Assembly: GCF_000500065.1 (NCBI RefSeq)
Contig: NZ_AYOU01000163.1
Span: 124,001-188,000, forward strand
DNA length: 64,000 bases
Direction of reading: 5' to 3'
From: Borrelia hispanica CRI
GTDB lineage: Bacteria; Spirochaetota; Spirochaetia; Borreliales; Borreliaceae
Of the stretch, positions 1-9,197 are shown piece by piece; within the stretch, counting starts at the first letter, position 1, and the number at the start of each line of letters is the position of its first letter. Under the pieces are notes generated by a model. It ran no database searches and was not told where the DNA came from. It saw only the letters and a program-made list of their open reading frames with translations. The translations under genes were made by a program, and so were the position numbers.

Positions 1-105
1 CCGGGTGTTAGATATCATATCATTAGAGGGGCTAAAGATACTCTTGGTGTTAATAATAGAAAACAAGGTCGTTCTAAGTATGGAACTAAGAAACCAAAGG
101 CATAA
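1..105 (+). CDS. rpsL: 30S ribosomal protein S12, C-terminal end (partial)
   Basis: The window opens inside a gene; the frame from base 1 gives 34 residues and a TAA stop. The tail, [17 protein letters not shown] followed by [11 protein letters not shown], is the highly conserved C-terminus of ribosomal protein S12, the decoding-centre protein of the small subunit. It is followed after 14 bases by rpsG, the usual rpsL-rpsG pairing. The 5' part lies outside the window. Confidence 0.97.
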   Translation, partial: PGVRYHIIRGAKDTLGVNNRKQGRSKYGTKKPKA

Positions 106-119
106 GAGGTGTAAATTGT

Positions 120-593
120 ATGTCAAGAAAGAGTAAAAAAATTAAGAAAAAGGTCTTTAAAGATTCGAAGTATGATTCTCAGGCAATTGCTAAATTTGTA
201 AATAGAATGATGTACGATGGGAAAAAGTTTATTAGTGAATCTATAGTTTATAATTCAATTGATATGCTTGCAGAAAAACTTGAAGAGGTTGATAAGGTTG
301 CTGCTTTCAATAAGGCTTTAGATAATGTTAAACCATTAGTAGAGGTGCGCAGTAGGAGAGTTGGTGGTGCTACTTATCAAGTTCCAGTTGAAGTTAGAGA
401 GGAGAGACGTGAGGCTTTGGCAATGAAATGGATTATATCAGCTGCCAGAAAAGCCAGTGGAAAATCAATGCAAGAAAAATTAGCAAATGAACTTTTTAAT
501 TCTTATAATTCAACAGGTGCTGCTTTTAAAAAGAGGGAAGATACTCATAGAATGGCAGAAGCAAACAGAGCTTTCACACATTATAGATGGTAA
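120..593 (+). CDS. rpsG: 30S ribosomal protein S7
   Basis: The product is 157 residues, the normal S7 length. S7 nucleates assembly of the 30S head by binding the 3' domain of 16S rRNA. The conserved stretches [12 protein letters not shown] (about residues 82-93) and a C-terminal [15 protein letters not shown] are visible. The ATG start is preceded by GAGGTG. It directly follows rpsL and precedes the bmp genes; in B. burgdorferi these are reported to be partly co-transcribed, so readthrough into bmpD is plausible here. Confidence 0.97.
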   Translation: MSRKSKKIKKKVFKDSKYDSQAIAKFVNRMMYDGKKFISESIVYNSIDMLAEKLEEVDKVAAFNKALDNVKPLVEVRSRRVGGATYQVPVEVREERREALAMKWIISAARKASGKSMQEKLANELFNSYNSTGAAFKKREDTHRMAEANRAFTHYRW

Positions 594-674
594 TATAGTA
601 GTAGGTTTAGTTTTTATATATTTTTATGTTGTGGACTTATGTGATCTTAAGTAGAGTTAAGTGGAGGTTTGTGT

Positions 675-1703
675 ATGCCATGGTTAATAAAGATTGTTTT
701 GCTTTGCTTCATCTTAAGTTGTTCAGATTCACAAGATAAGGTTTCATTTTCTAACACTGTTTCTGTCATTGTTGATGGTACTTTTGATGATAGAGGATTT
801 AATGAAAATTCTTCCAAGGCAATGACTCAGATTCAAGAAGAATTTAAGGTGAATATGATTCAAAAGGAATCTAAAGCTTCTGATTATTTGTCTGATATTG
901 GAAGTTTAGAAGAGAGTGGTTCTGATTTGATCTGGGGAGTTGGTTTTAAGTTTTCAGATGTATTTTTACGTAAATCTCTTGAGAATGCTAATGTAAATTA
1001 TGGCATTATTGAGGGTTCTTACTTGGAAGATGTCAAATTGCCACAAAATTTAGTAAATATAAATTTTAGATCGGAAGAAGGAGCATTTTTGGTTGGATAC
1101 CTTGCGGCTAAAATATCTAAGACAGGTAAAATTGGATTTTTAGGTGGAATAGAGGGTGTTGTTCTTAATGCATTTAGGTATGGATATGAAGCTGGTGCTA
1201 AGTACGCAAATAAAGATATTGAGTTAATTTCTCAATATATAGGAACATTCTCTGATCTATCTCTTGGACGTTCAATTGCAAGTAAAATGTATTCGTCTGG
1301 AGTTGATATTATATTTGCAGCAGCAGGTCTCTCAGGACTTGGTGCTATTGAGGTTTCAAAAGAACTTGGAGATGGGCATTATATTATTGGTGTTGACCAA
1401 AATCAGTCTTATCTTGCTCCTGATAATGTGCTTGTGTCTTACGTTAAGCGCATTGATATAGTTATTTTCGATTTGACAAAATCTTATTTAAAGTTTGATA
1501 ATTGGCGTGGAGGTAATTTGGAGTTTGGACTTAAGGATGGCGCACTTGATTTGATTTTTAATGAAACAATAGATTTAGATTTAATTAGGAACCCAGGTTT
1601 TCTCTTAGAGATTAAAGAAAAAATAATTAATAATGAGATTACAGTTCCTAAAGATGAAAAATCTTATAATTATTTTATTAGTAACCATTTACATACAAGA
1701 TGA
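675..1703 (+). CDS. bmpD: Basic membrane lipoprotein BmpD
   Basis: A 342-residue lipoprotein of the Bmp/Med family, whose fold is that of periplasmic purine-nucleoside binding proteins feeding ABC importers. The signal peptide ends in FILSC with the lipidated Cys at residue 16. I chose ATG 675 because GGAGG sits 7 bases upstream; a TTG two codons earlier would crowd the ribosome site. Family motifs are VDGTFDDRGFNE (N-lobe), KTGKIGFLGG, YGYEAGAKYAN and IGVDQNQSYLAP (ligand pocket). It matches B. burgdorferi BmpD best from memory (WGVGF, FAAAGLSGLG). It is the first of four tandem paralogues. Confidence 0.9.
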   Translation: MPWLIKIVLLCFILSCSDSQDKVSFSNTVSVIVDGTFDDRGFNENSSKAMTQIQEEFKVNMIQKESKASDYLSDIGSLEESGSDLIWGVGFKFSDVFLRKSLENANVNYGIIEGSYLEDVKLPQNLVNINFRSEEGAFLVGYLAAKISKTGKIGFLGGIEGVVLNAFRYGYEAGAKYANKDIELISQYIGTFSDLSLGRSIASKMYSSGVDIIFAAAGLSGLGAIEVSKELGDGHYIIGVDQNQSYLAPDNVLVSYVKRIDIVIFDLTKSYLKFDNWRGGNLEFGLKDGALDLIFNETIDLDLIRNPGFLLEIKEKIINNEITVPKDEKSYNYFISNHLHTR

Positions 1704-1726
1704 TATGGAATTAGAGGTTTTACTTT

Positions 1727-2755
1727 ATGAATAAATTTATGGTATTGATTTGTGTGATATTCATTTTCTTAGGATGCAGTAGAAAGGCATCTATTTTGGG
1801 AACTTCAGGGAAGGCATTAATTTCTTTGATAGTTGATGGTACTTTTGATGATAAATCATTTGGTGAGGATGCTTGGAGAGGTGCTAAAGTTTTAGAAGAT
1901 GAATTTGGAGTTGAAATTGTTGGAAGAGCTTCAACAAGTAGTGCTTATGCTGGTGATTTAGAGAGCTTTAAAGATAAAGGTTCTGACATTATTTGGGGAG
2001 TTGGTTTTAGACTTCAAGAGTCTATTGAACATGCTGCTTTATTGAATAGGGATATTAGTTATGGATCTGTTGATGTTATTTATGAAGATGATACTACTAT
2101 TCCTGATAATTTGCTTGGCCTTTCCTTTAAAGTTGAAGAGGCTTCATTTTTAGCTGGGTATCTTGCGGCTAAAATGTCTAAGACAGGTAAAATTGGATTT
2201 TTAGGTGGAATGGAGGGCATGGTTATTAATGCATTTAGATATGGATATGAAGCTGGTGCTAAATATGCAAATAAAGATGTTGAATTAATTTCTCAATATG
2301 TGGGATCTTTTGTAGATTTGTCTTTAGCAAGGACTATTGCTTTAAAAATGTACAAAGATGATGTTGATATCATATTTGTGGCAGCAGGGCTTGCAGGACT
2401 TGGTGCTATTGAGGTTTCAAAAGAACTTGGAAATGGGTATTATATTATTGGCGTAGATCAAGATCAGTCTTATCTTGCTCCTGGTAATGTATTGACGTCA
2501 GTTATTAAGAATGTTGGGAATTCGATTTATGAAATAACAAAGGATTATTTAAATACGAATAGTTTTAATGGTGGTAAGTTACTAAAATTGGGCCTTAAAG
2601 ATAAGGCTGTTAGTATTGTTAAAAATGGTTTTAAAATTACAGATGAACTTAAATCTGAAATTCAAATTATAGAGAATAAGATAATTAATAGCGATATTAT
2701 AGTTCCAAATAATTTTGATAAATATAATAATTTTTTAAATATTCATATTTATTAA
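1727..2755 (+). CDS. BmpD-like basic membrane lipoprotein (second copy)
   Basis: A 342-residue Bmp-family lipoprotein; signal peptide with lipobox IFLGC. It carries the same binding-protein motifs as its neighbour (VDGTFDDKSFGE, KTGKIGFLGG, YGYEAGAKYANK, IGVDQDQSYLAP). The middle and C-terminal half is almost identical at DNA level to the upstream bmpD, including a 35-base and a 38-base identical run, while the N-lobe has diverged (SFGEDAWRGAKVLEDEF). It starts 23 bases after the bmpD stop, so the two are probably co-transcribed. In B. burgdorferi the cluster is D-C-A-B and no second D-like gene lies here. Binding of a nucleoside-type ligand is inferred from the family only. Confidence 0.85.
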   Translation: MNKFMVLICVIFIFLGCSRKASILGTSGKALISLIVDGTFDDKSFGEDAWRGAKVLEDEFGVEIVGRASTSSAYAGDLESFKDKGSDIIWGVGFRLQESIEHAALLNRDISYGSVDVIYEDDTTIPDNLLGLSFKVEEASFLAGYLAAKMSKTGKIGFLGGMEGMVINAFRYGYEAGAKYANKDVELISQYVGSFVDLSLARTIALKMYKDDVDIIFVAAGLAGLGAIEVSKELGNGYYIIGVDQDQSYLAPGNVLTSVIKNVGNSIYEITKDYLNTNSFNGGKLLKLGLKDKAVSIVKNGFKITDELKSEIQIIENKIINSDIIVPNNFDKYNNFLNIHIY

Positions 2756-2911
2756 ATCAATTCTTTTTTTAGAGAGATATATTAATTTTATTAATATGTT
2801 AATACATAGTCTATTTTTATTTTCTGAATAAATTTTGCATTTATAAATTTTTGTTTTACATTTAAAAAAATGTGCACTTAAAAGTTATTTTGTATAAGGA
2901 GAGGATCGGTT

Positions 2912-3982
2912 ATGTCTAAAAGTTTATCTTTTGTTTTGCTTTTTGTTTTACTGTTTATATCTTGTTTTTTGTCAAAAAAGAATTTTGATAAAAATATTGA
3001 TGGTCAGCTTGTTATTGGAATTGTGGCTTCGGGTAGTTTTGATGATGAGGGTTATTTTCAAAATTCTCTTGATGGTGTTGTTGATGTAAAAAATGAATTT
3101 GGAACTCAGATTATTCCAAAAGTTATAACACCTTATCCTTCTAAAGAAAAAATGTTTATGTCTGCTAGTGAATTGTTAGCGGAAGATGTTTACGAAATAC
3201 AAAAAAAGGGGGCTAATTTTGTTTGGTTTATTGGTGCTTCTTTTTCAGATTCTGTTATAAGATTTGCTAATGAGAATTTAAATGTTTTGTATGGAATTAT
3301 CGATCCTTTGCGTTATGAAAATATTTTAATTCCTCAAAATTTTTTAGCTATTAATTTTAGAGCAGAGGAAGGTGCATTTTTAGCTGGATATTTAGCTTCT
3401 AAGATGAGTAAAAGTAATAGAATTGGATTTGTGACAGGTGTTAATATGGATTATATTGAGAGATTTATGATTGGATTTAGAGCAGGAGCATTTTATGCAA
3501 ATCCTAGAACAAGAGTAATTGTAAAGAGGATGTTGGATGAAGTTGATCAAGTTGCTGGTAAATTGTTTGCTGAACATATGTATGTTGAGGATGGTGTTGA
3601 CATTATTCTTCCTGTCATGGGGCCTGCTTCACTTGGTATGTTTAAAGCTGCCAAAGAACTTGGAGTTGGACATTATATTATTGGAGTTAATAAAGATCAA
3701 TCATATCTTGCACCTGGTCATGTTATTACTTCTATAATAAAGGATGTTGGGAAAGCAATACATGATTATTCATTAAATTTGATAAAAAATCATAAATTTT
3801 CTGGTGGTCAAGTTGTTGATTTAGGACTTGAAGACAATGTTTTAGATATTGTTAAAGATCCTGATATTATTGATAGTGGGCTTATTGATATTCTTATGGA
3901 AATTCAAACTAAGATAATTAAAAAGGAATTAATTGTTCCTTCTACTGAACATGAATTTGATTTATTTAAGGCAAGGTTATAG
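2912..3982 (+). CDS. bmpC: Basic membrane lipoprotein BmpC
   Basis: A 356-residue Bmp-family lipoprotein with signal peptide and lipobox LFISC. Relative to the other paralogues it has an expanded segment near residues 65-85 (ITPYPSKEKMFMSASELLAED), which resembles the corresponding insertion in B. burgdorferi BmpC, and its end EHEFDLFKARL also matches BmpC. The pocket motif reads IGVNKDQSYLAP, with Asn-Lys in place of the usual Asp-Gln, so ligand preference may differ. AAGGAGAGG precedes the ATG. A 156-base gap separates it from the upstream gene, leaving room for its own promoter. Confidence 0.88.
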   Translation: MSKSLSFVLLFVLLFISCFLSKKNFDKNIDGQLVIGIVASGSFDDEGYFQNSLDGVVDVKNEFGTQIIPKVITPYPSKEKMFMSASELLAEDVYEIQKKGANFVWFIGASFSDSVIRFANENLNVLYGIIDPLRYENILIPQNFLAINFRAEEGAFLAGYLASKMSKSNRIGFVTGVNMDYIERFMIGFRAGAFYANPRTRVIVKRMLDEVDQVAGKLFAEHMYVEDGVDIILPVMGPASLGMFKAAKELGVGHYIIGVNKDQSYLAPGHVITSIIKDVGKAIHDYSLNLIKNHKFSGGQVVDLGLEDNVLDIVKDPDIIDSGLIDILMEIQTKIIKKELIVPSTEHEFDLFKARL

Positions 3983-4033
3983 ACTTTAATTATGTTAGAG
4001 ATTGTATTGGATTAGTTTAAAGAGGAGATATAT

Positions 4034-5044
4034 GTGATTAATTTATTGTTAGTTTTATGTTTGTTGTATTTTTCGTGTTTTACTTCTGAAGTTGATGATG
4101 AGCCTGTTAAAGTTGGTGTTTTGGTAGATGGATTTTTTGATGATGAGTCTTTTAATAAGAGTGCTTTGAATGGTATTAAAAAGGTAGAGCAAGAATTTGG
4201 ATTAGAAGTAGCTATAAAGGAATCTAGTCCAAATTCTTATTTGTCTGATTTAAATTCATTGAAAGCAGATGGTTCTAATTTTATTTGGTTGATTGGGTAT
4301 AGGTTTAGTGATGTGGCTCTTAAAATTGCTTTGAAAAATCCAGAAATCAAATATGTAGTTATTGATTTTATATATGATTCTGACTTAAGCATTCCTAAAA
4401 ATTTGTCAGCCATAACTTTTAGAGTAGAGGAAGTAGCATTTTTAGTAGGTTATATTGCTGCTAGTATTTCCAAAACAGGTAAGATTGGGTTTTTAGGCGG
4501 AATGAATGATGACTTTATCAACATATTTAGGTATGGATATGAAGCTGGTGCTATTTATGCTAATCAAAATATTAATATTGATAATAGATATGTTGGAAGT
4601 TTTGTTAATTCTGAGAGGGGAGAGATATTGGCAAATGAGATGTATGCGGGTGGTATAGACATTATTTATCATGCTTCAGGTTTATCTGGACTTGGAGTTA
4701 TTGAGGCTGCAAAAAAATTTGGGGATGAATATTATGTTATTGGTGTTGATCAAGATCAGTCTCATCTATTACCTGAACATATTATTACATCTTCAATTAA
4801 GGATATTGGAAGAATCTTAAGTATTGTTATTTCTAATTATTTGAAAACAAGAGCTTTTGAAGGAGGTCAATTATTAAATTATGGGTTAAAAGAGGGTTTG
4901 CTATATTTTGTTAAAAATCCTAAAAAAATTTCTTTTAATCTTGAAAAGGAATTAGATGATATTTCTTCAAAGATAATTAATGGTAAAATTATTGTTCCAA
5001 ATAATAAGGATGCTTATAATAGGTTTCTTAGAATATTTTTTTAA
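4034..5044 (+). CDS. bmpA: Basic membrane lipoprotein BmpA (P39)
   Basis: A 336-residue Bmp lipoprotein. The start is GTG 4034, with GGAG 6 bases upstream; the ATG two bases earlier reads straight into a stop. The signal peptide ends LLYFSC. The N-lobe (DDESFNKSALNGIKKVEQEF), IWLIGYRFSDVALK and the C-terminus (NLEKELDDISSKIING) follow B. burgdorferi BmpA much more closely than BmpB. BmpA is the immunodominant P39 antigen of Lyme Borrelia, reported as a laminin-binding surface lipoprotein. It lies 51 bases after bmpC and ends the cluster; no bmpB follows. Confidence 0.87.
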   Translation: MINLLLVLCLLYFSCFTSEVDDEPVKVGVLVDGFFDDESFNKSALNGIKKVEQEFGLEVAIKESSPNSYLSDLNSLKADGSNFIWLIGYRFSDVALKIALKNPEIKYVVIDFIYDSDLSIPKNLSAITFRVEEVAFLVGYIAASISKTGKIGFLGGMNDDFINIFRYGYEAGAIYANQNINIDNRYVGSFVNSERGEILANEMYAGGIDIIYHASGLSGLGVIEAAKKFGDEYYVIGVDQDQSHLLPEHIITSSIKDIGRILSIVISNYLKTRAFEGGQLLNYGLKEGLLYFVKNPKKISFNLEKELDDISSKIINGKIIVPNNKDAYNRFLRIFF

Positions 5045-5303
5045 TTACTATTAATTTTTATTAATGATTAAAGAATTTATTTACATATTTTTTGTATAAT
5101 CCATTTAATTTTGATACGTATTTTAACGATTAATTTTTTTATCTTAGGTGTATCAATTTGTTTTTTTGCAATTATAATTTAACTTATAACTTGTTTTATT
5201 AGATATTGCTTAACTTTTATTTATGTTTAATATCCAAAATTTTTGGTTTTAAATCTCATTTTATTATTATTATAATGTATAATAAATAGGAGTCGATTGA
5301 TAT

Positions 5304-5333
5304 ATGTTTTTCAGAGGTTTGAGCATTGAATAA
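5304..5333 (+). CDS. Possible 9-codon leader peptide upstream of the trehalase gene
   Basis: An ATG at 5304 lies 11 bases after AGGAG (5288-5292) and opens a nine-codon frame, MFFRGLSIE, that stops at 5331-5333, just past the TTG start of the next gene at 5326. The arrangement would allow translational coupling of the downstream gene. It is too short to recognise as a protein and may be chance; only the geometry supports it. Confidence 0.25.
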   Translation: MFFRGLSIE

Positions 5334-6750
5334 GAATGTGTTTCCCAAAATTTATTATTATGATCAGGATTTTATTGATATTTATAATAAGAGTCTCTCT
5401 TGGATTCGAGATAAAATTATTTTTTCCCAATCTTTAGAGAAAGGTAAAAAGGATAAGAATTATTATTCTGAAAATTTTGAATTTATAGATCAATTGCAAG
5501 CTTGTCTTTCAAGCTTTTTTCTTGTTTACAGTAATGGAGAGTATTCTCCCACATCTACTATTGATAAATTTTATGAACTTCAAGAATCATCTGGTGCAAT
5601 TAGATCACGTTATGATCATAATAATAATGTTATTCACTTAGAAGGAAATGATGATGGTATTGGGTTACCAATTTTTGCTTGGGTTGAATATAATTTGTAT
5701 CATAAAACAGGCAATAAAAAGCGTATTTGTGATGTTTTACCAGTTCTTGATAAGTATTATAAGTGGATAGAAAAAAAGTTTTTAAAATCAAATGGTCTTT
5801 ATTCGATTGATATGAATAAAATTTTTTATAAAAATTCTCCTAGAAAAAATGTCCATTATCCTATAGATTTTAATTCGTTTCAGGTGCATAGTGCATATTG
5901 TATTGCCAAGTTAGCGGATATATTAAATGATAAAAATTTATCCTTAGAATATAAGAAAAGATTTTTTTCTCTTAAGGCTAAGATCAATTCGTTGATGTGG
6001 GATGAAGTGGATGGTTTTTATTATGATCTTGATGTTAATGAAAAGATTATTAAACTTAAGACTATAGTGGGATTTTTACCTCTTTTATCTGAAATTCCAA
6101 GTGAAGATAGAATTGAAAGAATGGTTTTATATTTAAAGAGTCATGAACACTTTGGCACACCAAATCCTTTTCCTACTCTTTCAGCTAATGATCCTAATTT
6201 TAATTTGGATGGAAATGGATATTATGGTTCTGTTTATACCTATATGAATTTTTTTGTCATTAAGGGCCTTGAATATTGTAGACGTGCAAATATAGCAAGA
6301 GAATTTACCATAAGACATTTGTATTATATTTTAGATACTTTGTTGCCAGATGGTAAAATTAAAGGACATGTTTGGGAGGCTTATAAACCAATGAAAGAGG
6401 GCCCAGCATATTTGGATGTTGCAAAGAAAACTCTTCCAGAAAAAGATGTTATTTGTTATCTTGCACTCTTTAGCATTAGTCTTATGATAGAGAATATCAT
6501 TGGACTTACAATTAGTTTACCAGATAAGACGGTTTATTGGAATATTCCTGCCCTTGAGATTATGGGAATAGAGAGTTTATCACTTAAGAAAAATCAAACC
6601 ACAATTATATGTAATAAGGGAAAGAGAGGGTGGGAGATTAAGATGGAATCTGAAAAGCTTTACTACTTTACAATAAACATATTAAACAAAAAAGAAAAGA
6701 CCTTGCCTATACCTTCAGGTAGATGTTCTATGCTTTTAGATAAGCTTTAA
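5326..6750 (+). CDS. treA: Trehalase-like (alpha/alpha)6-barrel glycoside hydrolase
   Basis: A 474-residue cytoplasmic protein with no signal peptide, at the position of B. burgdorferi BB0381, annotated trehalase. The body looks like an (alpha/alpha)6 barrel hydrolase: GNDDGIGLPIFAWVEYNLY (about 105-123), a long helical array, NPFPTLSANDPNF with GYYGSVYTYMN (about 285-310) and GHVWEAYKP (about 350). The classical GH37 trehalase signatures are not obvious, and the layout also suits the GH63/mannosylglycerate-hydrolase type, so the substrate is uncertain. The TTG start at 5326 has GAGG 8 bases upstream. The 280-base AT-rich gap before it probably contains its promoter. Confidence 0.65.
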   Translation: MNKNVFPKIYYYDQDFIDIYNKSLSWIRDKIIFSQSLEKGKKDKNYYSENFEFIDQLQACLSSFFLVYSNGEYSPTSTIDKFYELQESSGAIRSRYDHNNNVIHLEGNDDGIGLPIFAWVEYNLYHKTGNKKRICDVLPVLDKYYKWIEKKFLKSNGLYSIDMNKIFYKNSPRKNVHYPIDFNSFQVHSAYCIAKLADILNDKNLSLEYKKRFFSLKAKINSLMWDEVDGFYYDLDVNEKIIKLKTIVGFLPLLSEIPSEDRIERMVLYLKSHEHFGTPNPFPTLSANDPNFNLDGNGYYGSVYTYMNFFVIKGLEYCRRANIAREFTIRHLYYILDTLLPDGKIKGHVWEAYKPMKEGPAYLDVAKKTLPEKDVICYLALFSISLMIENIIGLTISLPDKTVYWNIPALEIMGIESLSLKKNQTTIICNKGKRGWEIKMESEKLYYFTINILNKKEKTLPIPSGRCSMLLDKL

Positions 6751-6804
6751 TTAATAAGGGTTAGCTAAACATTTATTTTAAATTAAAATCTTGGAGATAT
6801 TGAT

Positions 6805-8166
6805 ATGATAGATGTTGTATTTTTAAAAACCTTGCTTAAAGAAAAAAAATATTCTGATATAAAGGAAGAGCTTTTAAAATACGATGCTTTTGATATTAGT
6901 GAAGCTTTAAAGAAGGTTAATGGTTCTGATTTGATTTTGATTTATAGGTTTCTTCCCAAAAAGGTTGCTGTTGAAGCATTTTCTAATTTTGATCAAGTTA
7001 CAAAAAATAAATTGGCCAATTCTTTTACAAATAAAGAAATAAGAGAGATGGTAGATGAGTTAAATCTTGATGATGTTATTGATCTCTTAGAAGAAGTTCC
7101 TGCAAATGTTGTGCAAAGGTTTTTAGCAAGTTCTACTGAAGAGAATAGGGAGATAATTAATAAATTTTTGTCTTACAGTGATGATTCTGCTGGTTCAATT
7201 GTAACAATAGAGTATATTGAACTTAAAGAGTATTTTCATGTCAGAGAAGCTCTTGATTATATTAGAAAGGTTGCAAAGACCAAAGAAGATATTTATACCT
7301 ACTATATTACAGATGAAGAGAAACGATTAAAAGGTGTTGTTAAGATTGAAGATTTAATGTTGTCTAGTGATGATGTTGTTATTTCTACTATAATGAAAAA
7401 TAGTGGATTTTATATTGTAAAAGTTGGAGATGGAAAAGAAGATGTTGCTCTTCTTTTCCAAAATCATGATATTTCGAGTGTACCTGTTGTTGATAATGAG
7501 GGGCGGATGATAGGAGTCATTATTATTGATGATATCCTTGAAGTAATTCAGAATCTAAATACCGAAGATTTTCAGATAATGGCCGCAGTTACACCTTTGG
7601 GTAAATCTTATCTTGATACTTCTATTTTTGATATGACAAAAAATAGAATAATTTGGCTTTTGGTTCTTATGATATCTTCTACTTTAACGGCCACTATAAT
7701 TACTAATTATCAAAATTTAGTTTTATCTTTAGTTATTCTAACCAGTTTTATTCCACTCTTAATGGATACTTCTGGTAATGCTGGTTCTCAGGCATCTGCA
7801 TTAATTATTCGTGAACTTGCTCTTGGAACTCTTAAGGTAAGGGATTTTTTTAAAGTGTTATTTAAGGAAATATGTGTAAGTATTTTAGTTGGTTTAATTT
7901 TAGCTAGTGTTAATTTTTTACGAATTGTATTTTTTGTAATTCCTGCACATGATGAAAAATTTAAAATAGCGTTTGTTGTTTCTGCATGTTTGATGATAGG
8001 GTTGATGGTAGCAAAAATATTGGGAGGTCTTTTGCCTATTATGGCTAAGCTTGTAAAGATAGATCCGGCTTTGATGGCTGGACCTTTAATTACGACTATT
8101 GCTGATGTTGTGACTTTAATTGCTTATTTTAATATAGCAAAATTAGTGTTGTCAAATTATTTTTAA
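6805..8166 (+). CDS. mgtE: Magnesium transporter MgtE
   Basis: A 453-residue MgtE channel, the normal length. It has the cytosolic N domain of short helical repeats (residues 1-130), a CBS pair (about 135-255) that senses intracellular Mg2+, and a C-terminal membrane region with about five segments from residue 285. The channel signature appears as MDTSGNAGSQASALIIRELA, and AGPLITTIADVVTL near the end is the pore-lining motif with the conserved Asp. Separated by 54 bases from the upstream hydrolase and 47 from the HIT gene, so it may share a transcript with them. Confidence 0.93.
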   Translation: MIDVVFLKTLLKEKKYSDIKEELLKYDAFDISEALKKVNGSDLILIYRFLPKKVAVEAFSNFDQVTKNKLANSFTNKEIREMVDELNLDDVIDLLEEVPANVVQRFLASSTEENREIINKFLSYSDDSAGSIVTIEYIELKEYFHVREALDYIRKVAKTKEDIYTYYITDEEKRLKGVVKIEDLMLSSDDVVISTIMKNSGFYIVKVGDGKEDVALLFQNHDISSVPVVDNEGRMIGVIIIDDILEVIQNLNTEDFQIMAAVTPLGKSYLDTSIFDMTKNRIIWLLVLMISSTLTATIITNYQNLVLSLVILTSFIPLLMDTSGNAGSQASALIIRELALGTLKVRDFFKVLFKEICVSILVGLILASVNFLRIVFFVIPAHDEKFKIAFVVSACLMIGLMVAKILGGLLPIMAKLVKIDPALMAGPLITTIADVVTLIAYFNIAKLVLSNYF

Positions 8167-8213
8167 TAGGTATGCTTTATAGGCATTGAGATAGAGTTGA
8201 TTTGGAGGAAATT

Positions 8214-8633
8214 TTGAGTGATTGTATTTTTTGTAAAATAGTTAAAAATGAAATGTCATGTTATAAGGTTTATGAGGATAATTTAATACTTGCTTTCCTT
8301 GATATTAATCCTTTAAATATTGGACATACTCTTGTTATTCCCAAACAACATAGTAATGATATTTTAGATGTGAGTGATGAACTTGATGGACAAATATTGG
8401 GAGTGTGTAAAAAAATAGCTTTATCTTTAAAAAAATTAGACTTTAATATTTGTCAGGGAGTTAATATTTATAGTGCGATTGGTTCTGAGGCAGGACAAGT
8501 TATCTTTCACACTCATTTTCATGTCATTCCACGATTTCAAGGTGATAATTTAGGTTTTAAGAGAAATAGTAGTATTGAACTCTCAGGAGATGAATATTTA
8601 GACTTATCTATAAAAATAAGTAAAAATATTTGA
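8214..8633 (+). CDS. HIT-family nucleotide hydrolase (HinT-like)
   Basis: A 139-residue histidine-triad protein. The triad HTHFHVIPR (about residues 98-106) carries the catalytic His that forms a nucleotidyl intermediate, and DCIFCKIV at the N-terminus is typical of HinT-type AMP-lysine/phosphoramidate hydrolases. I chose TTG 8214 because GGAGG (8204-8208) sits 5 bases upstream; the in-frame TTG at 8202 would lie on top of that site. The product is predicted to be cytosolic. Substrate in the cell is not known. Confidence 0.9.
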   Translation: MSDCIFCKIVKNEMSCYKVYEDNLILAFLDINPLNIGHTLVIPKQHSNDILDVSDELDGQILGVCKKIALSLKKLDFNICQGVNIYSAIGSEAGQVIFHTHFHVIPRFQGDNLGFKRNSSIELSGDEYLDLSIKISKNI

Positions 8634-8723
8634 GATTTTTTAAAAATTGATGATTAAAGTGAGATTTTAACTGATAATTGGTATTAAATTTATTGTGTAT
8701 TGCATTTATATATTTAAGGTATG

Positions 8724-9197
8724 TTAAGGGTAAATTAGGTTTTCCTTTTTTATATTTTCTAGTGTTTCTAAATACTTATTAGATTCATATTTTGCCATAT
8801 TTAGATTATGATCTTGGTAATTACCACATTCTTTTTCAGTTGCACCTATAACATTTCCTTGAAAATTGGTGATTTCATTAAAAAGCCAAGATATTAAGTC
8901 AATTAGATCCTTGCTTTCATAATTACCAAGAAGTATTAGATAAAAACCTGTTCTGCAACCCATTGGTCCAAAATATATTATTTTATCTCCCCAAACTTTA
9001 TTGTTTCTAAGTAGCGTTGCTCCTATATGTTCAATTGTATGCATTTCTGCATTGTTAATTACAGGTTCTTTGTTGGGGGTCTTCATTCTAATATCTACAG
9101 TAGTTAGTGTTAAATTTTCAAATGTATCTTTTCTTGAAATATATATGCCAGGTTGTAATTTTGTGTGGTCAATTGTAAAACTTGATATTTTATTCAT
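8724..9197 (-). CDS. luxS: S-ribosylhomocysteine lyase LuxS
   Basis: A 157-residue LuxS, the usual length. It cleaves S-ribosylhomocysteine to homocysteine and DPD, the precursor of AI-2. All metal and catalytic elements are present: HTIEH (two metal His), [10 protein letters not shown] (catalytic Cys) and [10 protein letters not shown] (third metal ligand). The start at 9197 has AAAGGAG upstream; a longer frame reaching 9281 lies inside metK and was rejected. Its ATG overlaps the metK stop as ATGA (9194-9197), indicating translational coupling. It is the last gene of pdeB-pfs-metK-luxS. Confidence 0.97.
   Translation of the reverse strand: MNKISSFTIDHTKLQPGIYISRKDTFENLTLTTVDIRMKTPNKEPVINNAEMHTIEHIGATLLRNNKVWGDKIIYFGPMGCRTGFYLILLGNYESKDLIDLISWLFNEITNFQGNVIGATEKECGNYQDHNLNMAKYESNKYLETLENIKKENLIYP

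Noticed and set aside
2756-2911. Promoter for bmpC in the 156-base spacer
   Set aside because: Several TA-rich hexamers fit poorly and in many registers; in such AT-rich DNA no one choice is supportable.
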